From: Thioclava sp. JE_KL1
GTDB taxonomy: Bacteria; Pseudomonadota; Alphaproteobacteria; Rhodobacterales; Rhodobacteraceae
DNA length: 64,000 bases
Direction: 5' to 3'
NCBI RefSeq assembly: GCF_009296265.1
Contig: NZ_WBJS01000002.1
Coordinates: 124,001-188,000 of the forward strand
Position 1 is the first letter of the stretch; each line of letters starts with the position of its first letter. Below are positions 15,407-23,958 of the stretch, in pieces. Position numbers and translations under genes: made by a program. The notes beneath the pieces were generated by a model. The model was not told where the DNA came from. It saw nothing but the letters and a program-made list of their open reading frames with translations, and made no database searches.

Positions 15407-16480
15407 ATGCAAGAGCTTCGCGATAAATACCTGAGCGCCGTGGCCGATGTGACCGACGAGGCCGCGCTGGAAGAGATCCGTCTGGCCGCCTTGGGCAAGA
15501 AGGGCGAAATCAGCCTGAAGATGCGTGAGCTGGGCAAGATGACCCCGGAGGAGCGCCAGACCACGGGCAAGGCGCTCAATGTCCTGAAGGACGAGATCGA
15601 CGCGGCGCTGCGCGCGAAGAAGGCGGCGCTGGCGGATGCGGCGCTGGATGCGCGGCTGCGCGAAGAATGGCTCGACGTGACGCTGCCGGGTCGGCCGCGG
15701 CGGCAGGGCACGATCCACCCGGTCTCTCAGGTGATGGACGAAGTCACCGCGATCTTCGCCGATATGGGTTTCGCGGTCGCCGAAGGCCCGCAGATCGAAG
15801 ACGACTGGCACAATTTCGACGCGCTCAACATTGCGCCCGAACACCCCGCGCGGCAGGAGCATGACACGTTCTTCATGCATCGCGACGAGGGCGACAATCG
15901 TCCGCCGCATGTGCTGCGCACCCATACCTCGCCGGTGCAGATCCGCGCGATGCTGGAGCAGGGCGCGCCGATCCGCGTGATCGCGCCGGGCCGCGTCTAC
16001 CGCATGGATATGGACCAGACCCACACGCCGATGTTCCACCAGGTCGAAGGTCTGGCGATCGGGAAAGACATCTCGATGGCGAACCTGAAATGGGTGCTGG
16101 AGGAGTTCTGCAAGGCCTTCTTCGAGGTGGACGGCGTCGAGCTGCGTTTCCGCGCCTCGCATTTCCCCTTCACGGAGCCGTCGGCCGAGGTCGATATCCG
16201 CTGCTCGTGGGAGGGCGGCAGCCTGAAGATCGGCGAGGGCGACGACTGGATGGAGATCCTCGGCTCGGGGATGGTGCATCCGAAAGTGCTCGAGTCGGCC
16301 GGGATCGACCCGAATGAATGGCAGGGCTTCGCCTTCGGCATCGGGATCGACCGCCTCGCGATGTTGAAATACGGCATCCCCGACCTGCGGGCGTTCTTCG
16401 AGAGCGACCTGCGCTGGCTGAAGCATTACGGGTTCAGCGCGCTGGATCTGCCGACGGTGGCTGGTGGGTTGAGCCGGTGA
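15407..16480 (+). CDS. pheS: Phenylalanine--tRNA ligase alpha subunit
   Basis: Catalytic subunit of the heterotetrameric PheRS, charging tRNA-Phe. At 357 residues the length is standard. An N-terminal coiled coil (residues 1-80) is followed by the class II core with [19 protein letters not shown], the motif 2 region [20 protein letters not shown], and motif 3 [18 protein letters not shown] near residues 306-323. The usual neighbour pheT is not adjacent but 1.4 kb downstream, with three small genes between. The ATG follows CGGGGAATGAT. Confidence 0.97.
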   Translation: MQELRDKYLSAVADVTDEAALEEIRLAALGKKGEISLKMRELGKMTPEERQTTGKALNVLKDEIDAALRAKKAALADAALDARLREEWLDVTLPGRPRRQGTIHPVSQVMDEVTAIFADMGFAVAEGPQIEDDWHNFDALNIAPEHPARQEHDTFFMHRDEGDNRPPHVLRTHTSPVQIRAMLEQGAPIRVIAPGRVYRMDMDQTHTPMFHQVEGLAIGKDISMANLKWVLEEFCKAFFEVDGVELRFRASHFPFTEPSAEVDIRCSWEGGSLKIGEGDDWMEILGSGMVHPKVLESAGIDPNEWQGFAFGIGIDRLAMLKYGIPDLRAFFESDLRWLKHYGFSALDLPTVAGGLSR

Positions 16481-17106
16481 AATGGCGTGATGCGCACCGA
16501 GGCCTTAATTGGCCCGTTGCGGGTCTCCTAACGCTCATATGCATCGGAGGCGTTATCTGCCTGCCTACGGCAGCCACGGGTATCATCGGTGCAACCGCAG
16601 CTCTCATAATTGGTTTTGTGGCATATCCTTGGCAGAAGGCTCAGGATCGGAAAAACGAACGGCACCGCGAGCTGAGAGAGTTCTACTTTCAAACCGTCTC
16701 AGAGCTCGTGGAACTGCGGGGGTCGCTCGCTCGAGGGCCACGTCTAGCAGATGGTGCTTCTCAGTTGGATGCAGCTGAGAATTGGGCCGGCGATATCCTG
16801 TTTAAAGTAAATGTAATAGTGAGCAGGGTTTTTCTCGTTTCTGAAGAGCAGAAGACGATCGACGCTGCGATGGAAATGCAGCGCTTTACGCTGGATTTCT
16901 TGAGCGGATTCATGAAATTCGCTGAAAAGGAAATTGGAACTGGCATCGTAGGCGGTGCTGAATTGCGCGAAATATCAGCTAAGTACTGGCAACAAACGCG
17001 ACAGGCCTACGACGCCATGCAAACGAAACTAGAAACGTCCTTTACGAGTGAGGTTCATGGGCGCGAAATGAAAGTTGAGCATTCGCCATTTGAAAGCGAT
17101 AATTGA
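16477..17106 (+). CDS. Hypothetical membrane protein inserted between pheS and pheT
   Basis: Protein of 209 residues with no family I recognise. Two hydrophobic segments ([20 protein letters not shown] and [19 protein letters not shown]) are followed by a charged, mostly helical region of about 150 residues. The GTG start overlaps the pheS stop. Base composition is clearly less GC-rich than both neighbours, with many A- or T-ending codons from about 16780 on, which suggests recent transfer. The arrangement of two N-terminal helices and a cytoplasmic helical domain is seen in some defence and stress proteins, but I assign no role. Confidence 0.6.
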   Translation: MKWRDAHRGLNWPVAGLLTLICIGGVICLPTAATGIIGATAALIIGFVAYPWQKAQDRKNERHRELREFYFQTVSELVELRGSLARGPRLADGASQLDAAENWAGDILFKVNVIVSRVFLVSEEQKTIDAAMEMQRFTLDFLSGFMKFAEKEIGTGIVGGAELREISAKYWQQTRQAYDAMQTKLETSFTSEVHGREMKVEHSPFESDN

Positions 17107-17180
17107 GAAGTGGCCTGATCCAGTTTCGCTAGTGCTAAAGTGATTTTCGCTTTGCTTCCCCCACCCAAAAAGGAAGCCCC

Positions 17181-17612
17181 ATGCCCGACCCCATCACCTT
17201 CACTTTCGGCGACAGCCGCGCGCTCTGCGACCAGCTCCTCGCCCTGATCCGCGAAGGCAAGAAGACCGCCACCTGCGGCGCGCTCACCTATTTCACCGAA
17301 GGGGGCGAGGATATGCCGGTGGTCGGTCGCCGCGATATCGCGCTCGACTGGGACGGCAAACCGGCGGTGATGATCGAAACCGTCGAGGTCACGATCCGGC
17401 GGTTTTGCGATGTCGATGAGGATTTCGCGCTGGCCGAGGGAGAGGACGAGGCGCTGGAAGGCTGGCGGCAGGGTCATCAGGCCTATTTCGAGCGTAACGG
17501 AGGTTTTACCCCCGAGATGGAACTCGTTTGCGAACGGTTTCGCTTGGTAAAGGATTATCAAGGAGAACCCGATGGCCCAGAAGAAACGCCTCTTCGACAC
17601 CCCGAAGCATGA
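17181..17612 (+). CDS. ASCH domain protein
   Basis: Small RNA-binding-type domain, 143 residues. FTFGDSRALCDQLLALIREG is followed by KKTATCGALTYF, the conserved GKKTAT-like strand of ASCH domains. VVGRRDIALDWDGKPAVMIET, VTIRRFCDVDEDFALAEGE and an aromatic C-terminal block follow. Family members bind RNA or act as amidohydrolases on N4-acetylcytidine (YqfB); this protein shares the Lys and Glu-rich pattern, but the activity is not certain. Its end overlaps the next start by 41 bases, so translation is likely coupled. Confidence 0.78.
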   Translation: MPDPITFTFGDSRALCDQLLALIREGKKTATCGALTYFTEGGEDMPVVGRRDIALDWDGKPAVMIETVEVTIRRFCDVDEDFALAEGEDEALEGWRQGHQAYFERNGGFTPEMELVCERFRLVKDYQGEPDGPEETPLRHPEA

Positions 17613-17865
17613 ACAAAGCCCCGAGCAGCGCCGCTTCGTCGCCCTCACCGAGATCGCCTATACGGTGGTCGATTTCGGCGCGGCCTTCTGTTTCGTCATC
17701 GGCTCGATCTTCTTCTTCTACGAGAGCCTGATGATCCCCGGCACGTGGTTGTTCCTGATCGGGTCGCTCCTTTTCGCGGCAAAACCCTCGATCCGGCTTT
17801 GGCGGGAGTTGAAACTCCTTGAGATGGGGGATTACAAGGACCTCGCGCAGCGCAAGCAATCCTGA
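17572..17865 (+). CDS. YrhK-domain membrane protein
   Basis: Protein of 97 residues. A basic N-terminus is followed by two hydrophobic segments: YTVVDFGAAFCFVIGSIFFF and, after YESLMIPGTW, LFLIGSLLFAAKP. RLWRELKLLEMGD closes it. This is the YrhK-like fold of a short paired-helix membrane protein of unknown role. The ATG at 17572 has AAGGAG seven bases upstream although it lies inside the ASCH gene, so the overlap of 41 bases is real. It ends ten bases before pheT. Confidence 0.75.
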   Translation: MAQKKRLFDTPKHEQSPEQRRFVALTEIAYTVVDFGAAFCFVIGSIFFFYESLMIPGTWLFLIGSLLFAAKPSIRLWRELKLLEMGDYKDLAQRKQS

Positions 17866-17875
17866 GGGAAGTCCG

Positions 17876-20284
17876 ATGAAATTCACCCTGTCCTGGCTCA
17901 AGGATCATCTCGAGACCGAGGCCACCGTCGATCAGATCGCCGAGGCGCTCACCGATCTGGGTCTGGAAGTCGAGGAAGTCGTCGATCCGGCGGCGAAGCT
18001 GGAGACGTTTACGCTCGCCAAGGTGCAGTCCGCCGAGCAGCACCCCGACGCCGATCGTCTGCGGGTCTGCATGGTCGAGACGGATGAGGGTGTGACGCAG
18101 ATCGTCTGCGGGGCGCCGAATGCGCGGGCCGGGATCACGGTCGTGCTGGCCAAGCCCGGTGACTATGTGCCCGGCATCGACGTGACGCTGTCGGTGGGCA
18201 ATATCCGCGGGGTGGAGAGCCACGGGATGATGGCCTCCGAGCGCGAGCTGGAGCTGTCGGACGAGCATAACGGGATCATCGAACTGCCGTCGGGCGAGGT
18301 CGGGCAGAAGTTCACCGACTGGCTGGCTGCGAACCGTCCCGAGGCGGTCGATCCGGTGATCGAGATCGCGATCACGCCGAACCGTCCCGATGCGCTTGGC
18401 GTGCGCGGGATTGCGCGTGATCTCGCGGCGCGCGGTCTGGGCAAGCTGAAACCGCTCGACGTGCCGAAGGTCGAGGCTGCGCTCAAAGCTCCGATTTCGG
18501 TGACGATCGACCCGGCGCTGAAGGACAAGGGCTGCCCACTATTTGCAGGCCGCGTGATCCGCGGTGTGAAGAACGGGCCGTCGCCTGAGTGGCTGCAAAA
18601 GCGGCTCAAGGCGATCGGTCTGCGCCCGATCTCGACGCTGGTCGATATCACGAACTACTTCACCTATGACCTGAACCGGCCGCTCCATGTCTTCGACATG
18701 AAGAAGGTGGCGGGCAATCTGGTGATCAAGCCGGCCGAGGGCGGCGAGGAATTCCTCGCGCTCGACGAGAAGACCTATACCGTGCGCGCGGGCGACATGG
18801 TGATCTGCGACGACAAGGGCGTCGAGAGCCTTGCCGGGATCATGGGCGGCGAGGAATCCGGTGCGGATGAGGACACGGTCGATGTGTTCCTCGAAAGCGC
18901 CTATTGGGACCCGATCACCATCGCCGCGACCGGTCGTGCGCTGAAGATCAACTCGGATGCGCGGTATCGGTTCGAGCGCGGTGTCGATCCGGCCTTCACG
19001 CTGCCGGGGCTCGATCTGGCGGCGAAGATGGTCGTCGATCTCTGCGGTGGCGAAGTGTCGGACGTGGTGATGGACGGCGCGGTGCCGGATGTCCGCCGCG
19101 CTTACAAGCTGGACCCGGCGCGGGTGATCTCGCTCGTCGGTATGGATATCCCTGAGGCCACGCAGCGCGAGACGCTGGAGGCTCTGGGCTTCACGCTCGA
19201 CGGCGACATGGCGACGCCCCCGACCTGGCGCCCCGATGTGCTGGGTTCGGCCGATCTGGTCGAGGAAGTGGCGCGCATCGCCTCGCTGACGAAGCTCGAG
19301 GGTAAGCCGATGGGCCGCGAGACGACCGGCGTGCCGGACGCGATCCTGACGCCGATGCAGCAGCGCGAGCGGATGGCGCGGCGCACGACGGCGGCTTTGG
19401 GCTACAATGAATGCGTGACCTACAGCTTCATCGACGAGGCCTCGGCCAAGCTGTTCGGCGGTGGCGCGGATGCGACGAAGCTGGAGAACCCGATCAGCTC
19501 GGAGATGACGCATATGCGCCCCGATCTGCTGCCGGGTCTCTTGCAGGCGGCCGCCCGCAATCAGGCGCGCGGTCTGAACGATCTGGCGCTGTTCGAGGTG
19601 GGCCCTGCGTTCAACGGCGGCGAGCCGGGCGAGCAGGTTCTGCAGGCGACCGGGCTTCTGGTCGGTCACTCCGCGCCGCGCGATCCCTTCGGCTCGCGCC
19701 GTCCGGTGGACCTTTATGATGCGAAGGCCGATGCCGAGGCCGTGCTGGCCGCGGTTGGGGCTCCGGCGCGGGCGCAGATCAACCGCAAGCTGGACGCGTG
19801 GTGGCATCCGGGCCGCGCAGGCAATGTGGCGCTTGGTCCGAACCTGCTGGCGACGTTTGGGGAAGTGCATCCCAAGGTGCTGCGCGAACTGGGCGTGAAG
19901 GGCCCGGCGGTCGCCTTCACGATCCGTCTGGCAAACATCCCCTTCCCGAAGAAGAAGGGCGCAACGCGGCCCGCGCTTCAGATTTCCGACCTGCAGGCGG
20001 TCGAGCGCGATTTCGCCTTCGTCGTGGATGCGAATGTCGAGGCGCTGACGGCGGTGAACGCGGCGATGGGTGCAGACAAGAAGCTGATCGAGAGCGTGAA
20101 TGTCTTCGACCAGTTCACCGGCGCCAAGGCCGAGGAGCAGATGGGCGCGGGCAAGAAGTCGATCGCGCTGACGGTGCGGATGCAGCCCGCCGACAAGACG
20201 CTGACCGATGCCGAGATCGAAGCGGTGAGCAAGAAGATCGTCGAGAAGGTGAGCAAGGCCACCGGCGGCACGTTGCGCAGCTAA
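17876..20284 (+). CDS. pheT: Phenylalanine--tRNA ligase beta subunit
   Basis: Large subunit of PheRS, 802 residues. MKFTLSWLKDHLETEA opens the N-terminal module, followed by the tRNA-binding EMAP-like domain (residues 40-150, HPDADRLRVC), the B3/B4 editing region, B5, the core, and a C-terminal anticodon-binding FDX domain (QISDLQAVERDFAFVV). The start was set at 17876 with GAGGGAAG upstream; the longer open frame runs into the YrhK gene. It ends at a strong terminator. Confidence 0.97.
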   Translation: MKFTLSWLKDHLETEATVDQIAEALTDLGLEVEEVVDPAAKLETFTLAKVQSAEQHPDADRLRVCMVETDEGVTQIVCGAPNARAGITVVLAKPGDYVPGIDVTLSVGNIRGVESHGMMASERELELSDEHNGIIELPSGEVGQKFTDWLAANRPEAVDPVIEIAITPNRPDALGVRGIARDLAARGLGKLKPLDVPKVEAALKAPISVTIDPALKDKGCPLFAGRVIRGVKNGPSPEWLQKRLKAIGLRPISTLVDITNYFTYDLNRPLHVFDMKKVAGNLVIKPAEGGEEFLALDEKTYTVRAGDMVICDDKGVESLAGIMGGEESGADEDTVDVFLESAYWDPITIAATGRALKINSDARYRFERGVDPAFTLPGLDLAAKMVVDLCGGEVSDVVMDGAVPDVRRAYKLDPARVISLVGMDIPEATQRETLEALGFTLDGDMATPPTWRPDVLGSADLVEEVARIASLTKLEGKPMGRETTGVPDAILTPMQQRERMARRTTAALGYNECVTYSFIDEASAKLFGGGADATKLENPISSEMTHMRPDLLPGLLQAAARNQARGLNDLALFEVGPAFNGGEPGEQVLQATGLLVGHSAPRDPFGSRRPVDLYDAKADAEAVLAAVGAPARAQINRKLDAWWHPGRAGNVALGPNLLATFGEVHPKVLRELGVKGPAVAFTIRLANIPFPKKKGATRPALQISDLQAVERDFAFVVDANVEALTAVNAAMGADKKLIESVNVFDQFTGAKAEEQMGAGKKSIALTVRMQPADKTLTDAEIEAVSKKIVEKVSKATGGTLRS

Positions 20285-20306
20285 GGTTGTCCTCGAGAGA
20301 GTTTGG

Positions 20307-20333
20307 AACGCCCGGTCGGAGAGACCGGGCGTT
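20307..20333 (+). terminator. Rho-independent terminator after pheT
   Basis: Perfect 11-base arms AACGCCCGGTC and GACCGGGCGTT around the loop GGAGA, followed by TTCTTTT. Confidence 0.9.
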
Positions 20334-20620
20334 TTCTTTTGTGTGTAGGGGAGGGCGGGGCCAGACCGCCGGGTGGGCGTCGCCCTCTGAGGTTGGCGCT
20401 TTATCCCCGCCACGTCCGGGCGACCTCGACCCGCGCGCTGCCGCCACAAAAGCGCCCGCCCGAGGGGGCGGTCGGGCGTTGCCCGGGCCGCTTCGCGGCT
20501 GATCCGGGCATTCAACTCTAGCCGTTCTCACCCGAGGCTTGGGCGCGTCCCTGACCCGTCCGACCCAGCGTAATTCTTCCCTATCTTCCGAAACCCGTTA
20601 GGCTTTTCGCGAACGAGGGA
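20334..20620. other. Intergenic GC-rich palindromic region, no gene seen
   Basis: About 290 bases between the pheT terminator and the next gene. It holds several hairpins: CGCCCGCC with GGTCGGGCG (20453-20478), and a nested one with outer arms GCCCGG/CCGGGC (20481-20509) and inner arms GCCGC-TTC-GCGGC. No open frame with a ribosome site and no RNA gene was recognised. Confidence 0.5.
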
Positions 20621-20631
20621 AGGAGGAGCCC

Positions 20632-22254
20632 TTGCGTTTCGATTATCTCATTCTGGGCGGCGGCTCGGCGGGGTCGGTGCTGGCGGCGCGGCTGTCGGAG
20701 GACCCGCTCGTGACTGTCTGTATTGTCGAGGCAGGCCGCGAGGCGCGCGACATCTTCGTGCGTGCGCCTGCGCTGGTCGCGACGATGGTCGCGGGGCGGC
20801 CGCCGATCCACAACTGGGCGCTGCGCACCGTGCCGCAGCCGGGGTTGAACGGGCGGCGCGGGTTTCAGCCGCGGGGCCGGGGGCTTGGCGGATCGTCGGC
20901 GATCAACGCGATGCTCTATGCGCGCGGCCAGCCCGAGGATTACGACGGTTGGGCCGAGGCGGGCGCCGAGGGCTGGGACTGGGAAACCGTGAAGCCGTGG
21001 TTCCTCGCCTCCGAGCGCAATGCGCGCGGGGCGTCGGACTGGCATGGCGCGGCGGGGCCGTTGCAGGTCGGCGATCAGCGGCGGCCGCGCGCGATCAGCC
21101 GCGCTTTCATCGAGGCTTGCGGCTCGGTGCAGTGTCCGCCAAACGAGGATTTCAACGGGCCGCGGCAGGAAGGGGCGGGGCTCTATCAGGTCACGCAGTT
21201 CTGGGACGGTCCGCGCAAGGGCGAGCGCTGTTCGGCGGCGGCGGCCTATCTGCATCCCGTGATGACGCGGCCCAATCTGACCGTGCTGACCCGCGCGCGG
21301 GCCGAGAAGATCGAGATCGCGGACGGGCGCGCGACGGGGGCAATCGTCCGGCAAGGCCGCAAGCGGATGAAGATCGAGGCCGCGCGCGAGGTGATCGTCT
21401 CGGCGGGGGCGTTCGGCTCTCCGCAGCTGCTGATGCTGTCCGGGATCGGGCCTGCGGATCATCTGCGCGAGGTCGGGATCGAGTCGCGTCTCGATCTGCC
21501 GGGTGTGGGGACGAACCTTCAGGATCATCTGGATTACGTCATCAGCTACACCTCGCCCCGGCGCGACGTGGTGGGGCTGAACCCGCGCGGGCTGATGCGG
21601 CTGGCGCGGGCGGCGGGCGCGTGGCGCAAGCATGGCGAGGGGCTGTTCGCCTCCCCCATGGCCGAGGGGGGAGCCTTCCTGAGGAGCGATCCGAGCCTCA
21701 CCCGACCCGATCTGCAGATTCATTTCGTCGTGGGTATCGTCGATCAGCATATGCGCAAACCGCATCTGGCCGATGGCTGGTCCGCTCATATCTGTCCGCT
21801 GCGGCCTCAGTCACGCGGGACGCTGCGACTGGCCTCAAACGATCCGCGCGCGGCGCCCTTGATCGACCCCGAATACCTCTCCGATCCGCGCGATGCAGAG
21901 CTGCTGCTGAAAGGCGCGCGGCTTCTGGACCGGATCGCCGAGGCGGAGCCCCTCACCCCGTGGCGGGGGCGCAGGTTCTATCCGCATGACGGGACGGATG
22001 AAGGGCTGATGGCCGACATCCGGGCACGGGCGGATACGATCTACCATCCGGTCGGCACCTGCGCGATGGGGCAGGGCGAGATGTCGGTGGTCGATCCTCA
22101 GCTGCGGGTGCGCGGGATCGACGGGCTGCGCGTTGTCGATGCCTCGGTGATGCCGCGGCTGATTTCGGGCAATACCAACGCGCCGACGATCATGATCGCC
22201 GAGCGCGCCGCCACGTTCATTCGAAAGGATCAGTCGGCGCGATCGGTCGGGTGA
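20632..22254 (+). CDS. GMC-family FAD oxidoreductase (choline dehydrogenase-like)
   Basis: Flavin oxidoreductase acting on an alcohol, 540 residues. The FAD-binding Rossmann motif GGGSAGSVLAARL begins at residue 9, and GMC signature 1 region GLGGSSAINAMLYARG lies near 84-99. GMC signature 2 is GAFGSPQLLMLSGIGP near 262-277, and the active-site histidines are in HPVGTCAMG and near NTNAPT. The TTG start is supported by GGAGGAG eight bases upstream. No betaine genes are near, so choline is not implied. The end overlaps the converging GFA gene by 25 bases. Confidence 0.88.
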   Translation: MRFDYLILGGGSAGSVLAARLSEDPLVTVCIVEAGREARDIFVRAPALVATMVAGRPPIHNWALRTVPQPGLNGRRGFQPRGRGLGGSSAINAMLYARGQPEDYDGWAEAGAEGWDWETVKPWFLASERNARGASDWHGAAGPLQVGDQRRPRAISRAFIEACGSVQCPPNEDFNGPRQEGAGLYQVTQFWDGPRKGERCSAAAAYLHPVMTRPNLTVLTRARAEKIEIADGRATGAIVRQGRKRMKIEAAREVIVSAGAFGSPQLLMLSGIGPADHLREVGIESRLDLPGVGTNLQDHLDYVISYTSPRRDVVGLNPRGLMRLARAAGAWRKHGEGLFASPMAEGGAFLRSDPSLTRPDLQIHFVVGIVDQHMRKPHLADGWSAHICPLRPQSRGTLRLASNDPRAAPLIDPEYLSDPRDAELLLKGARLLDRIAEAEPLTPWRGRRFYPHDGTDEGLMADIRARADTIYHPVGTCAMGQGEMSVVDPQLRVRGIDGLRVVDASVMPRLISGNTNAPTIMIAERAATFIRKDQSARSVG

Positions 22255-22616
22255 TTGACGCCGTCATTCCACGGCACCGGATCGAGATCGCGCGGGTTCA
22301 CCCCTTCCAGACAGGCGGCATTCACGCCGTATTGGTTCGGGTTCGAGCGGCGCTGGTGATGGGTGTAGATGCCGCAGGTTTTGCAGAAGTAATGCTTCGC
22401 GGTCATCGTGCCGAATTGGTAGAGCGTCAGGTTGTCCTCGCCCTTCACGATGCGGATGCCCGAGAGCGGGGCCGAGACCGCCACCGCCCCGCGCCGACGG
22501 CAGAAAGAGCAATCGCAACGCCGTTTGGTGTTCAGCCCGTCGGAGAGGGTCACCTCCATCTCCACCGCGCCGCAATGGCAGGTCAGGCGGTGGGGCGATT
22601 GAATCTCGGGCAGCAT
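22230..22616 (-). CDS. GFA family protein (glutathione-dependent formaldehyde-activating-like zinc protein)
   Basis: Small zinc protein of the Mss4-like GFA family, 128 residues. Zinc-binding cysteines appear as CHCGAVEMEV (near residues 13-22), CDCSFCRRRGAV and CKTCGIYTHH. The family is named for formaldehyde activation with glutathione, but most members have no proven activity. Its start overlaps the stop of the rhomboid gene upstream (ATGA), so the two are translationally coupled. Confidence 0.85.
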   Translation of the reverse strand: MLPEIQSPHRLTCHCGAVEMEVTLSDGLNTKRRCDCSFCRRRGAVAVSAPLSGIRIVKGEDNLTLYQFGTMTAKHYFCKTCGIYTHHQRRSNPNQYGVNAACLEGVNPRDLDPVPWNDGVNHPTDRAD

Positions 22617-23344
22617 CAGCGTCTCCGTGTGACTGTGGGGATATTGGTCTGGCGCTCGCGCGCCTCGGGGAAGGGTGGGTGGCCATGGGTGAGCCGCCAG
22701 AAGAGCGGCCCGCCAAGGCGGTACCAGAGCGGCAGCGTCAGAAGCGCGCCCGCCACGAAGCCGCCGATATGGGCCATATGTGCCACCCCGCCTGCCGTGC
22801 CGCTAGTGACTTCATTGAAGAGCTGAATCACGAACCAGAGACCCAGAACCAGCCACGCAGGCGTGGCCCAGATCTTGAAGAAGACGAGGAAGTAGAAAAG
22901 CACGTCGATCCGGGCTTTCGGATAGAGCAGCAGGTAGCCCCCCATCACGCCTGCAATCGCCCCCGAGGCGCCGACCATCGGCACAGTCGCATCGGGGTTC
23001 GCCGCGATCTGTGCGAAGGCGGCGGCCAGCCCGCAGGCGAGATAGAAGATCAGGAACAGGACGCGCCCCATCCGGTCTTCGAGGTTGTCACCGAAAACCC
23101 ACAGAAACAGCATGTTGCCCGCCAGATGCAGGATACCAGCATGCAGGAACATATGGGTGAAAAGCCCGTGCCATGCGACGCCATGGGTCACCGCGGCAGG
23201 CCAGAGCGCGTTGTTGAGCCAGAGTTCCCGCATATCGCCGCCCCAAGGCGCGGTGAAGACATAGACCACGATATTGATCGCGATCAGGGTCCATGTGACC
23301 CATGGGGTGCTGTAAGAGGGGTTGTGATCGCGGATCGGGAACAT
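22616..23344 (-). CDS. Rhomboid family intramembrane serine protease
   Basis: Membrane protease of 242 residues with about six hydrophobic segments. The catalytic serine is Ser127 in GASGAIAGVMGGYLLLYP, and the partner histidine is His192 in AHIGGF. The oxyanion-side segment HMFLHAGILHLAGNMLFLW carries the conserved His and Asn residues. All parts for activity are present. The C-terminal tail after the last helix is basic. It shares an operon with the GFA gene by a four-base overlap. Substrates are unknown. Confidence 0.92.
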   Translation of the reverse strand: MFPIRDHNPSYSTPWVTWTLIAINIVVYVFTAPWGGDMRELWLNNALWPAAVTHGVAWHGLFTHMFLHAGILHLAGNMLFLWVFGDNLEDRMGRVLFLIFYLACGLAAAFAQIAANPDATVPMVGASGAIAGVMGGYLLLYPKARIDVLFYFLVFFKIWATPAWLVLGLWFVIQLFNEVTSGTAGGVAHMAHIGGFVAGALLTLPLWYRLGGPLFWRLTHGHPPFPEARERQTNIPTVTRRR

Positions 23345-23384
23345 CGCCCGAGAGGGCCACGCCCCGCACCGCCGGTCAAGGCGC

Positions 23385-23792
23385 TTATTGCGTGGCTTCG
23401 ATCACCGTGTCGCCCTGCGCGATCAGCTCCAGCCGGTCCTGCGACAGTTTCACCGTATCGACGCGGGCCATGGCCGAGTGGAAGGCCTTCTCGACACCCA
23501 TTGCGGGCTCGGGGCACATCATGCGTGTTCCGGCCAGTTCGCCGACGCGCACCCGGCCGTCCTTTTCCGAGATCCGGCCGTTATAGTGATTGCAGCCCGC
23601 CTTGCCCGCGATCAGGCCCTTTTCGGGATGGGTCAGCGTGACCTCGACGCCGTCGGGCAGGGGCTTGCCGTCGATCGACACCACTTCCCAGATCGCGTTC
23701 GGTGCAATCGCCTCGAGAGGGTCGCCCGGCTCAGACTGGCATCCTGCCACAAGCCCCAAGGCCAGCAGCGGCCCGATCACGATCGCACGCAT
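23385..23792 (-). CDS. META-domain lipoprotein (HslJ-like)
   Basis: Secreted lipoprotein of 135 residues. The signal peptide MRAIVIGPLLALGLVAGC ends in a lipobox with the modified cysteine at residue 18. The mature part is a META/HslJ-like domain (WEVVSIDGKPLP, GKAGCNHYNGRIS, AGTRMMCPEPAMGVEKAF). Such proteins are implicated in stress or antibiotic tolerance. The start at 23792 was chosen for the signal peptide; the longer open frame overlaps the divergent ccmF promoter. Confidence 0.82.
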   Translation of the reverse strand: MRAIVIGPLLALGLVAGCQSEPGDPLEAIAPNAIWEVVSIDGKPLPDGVEVTLTHPEKGLIAGKAGCNHYNGRISEKDGRVRVGELAGTRMMCPEPAMGVEKAFHSAMARVDTVKLSQDRLELIAQGDTVIEATQ

Positions 23793-23958
23793 TTTCGCAT
23801 CCCTCCTGGTCTCACGCGCCTTGCTTAGACCTTGAGAATGGGGCGCGCCATTCACGCCCCCGTGAGCGGCTGTCGGAAAGTTGCGACATCGGCGCGCATC
23901 CTCCTTGGCCCGAAGGCCGTATATCTCTATGCTCTCGCCCCGCGACAGGAGGAGTCCC

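Noticed and set aside
17819-17875. Longer N-terminus for pheT
   Set aside because: It would run into the YrhK gene; the ATG at 17876 has a ribosome site and matches the family start.
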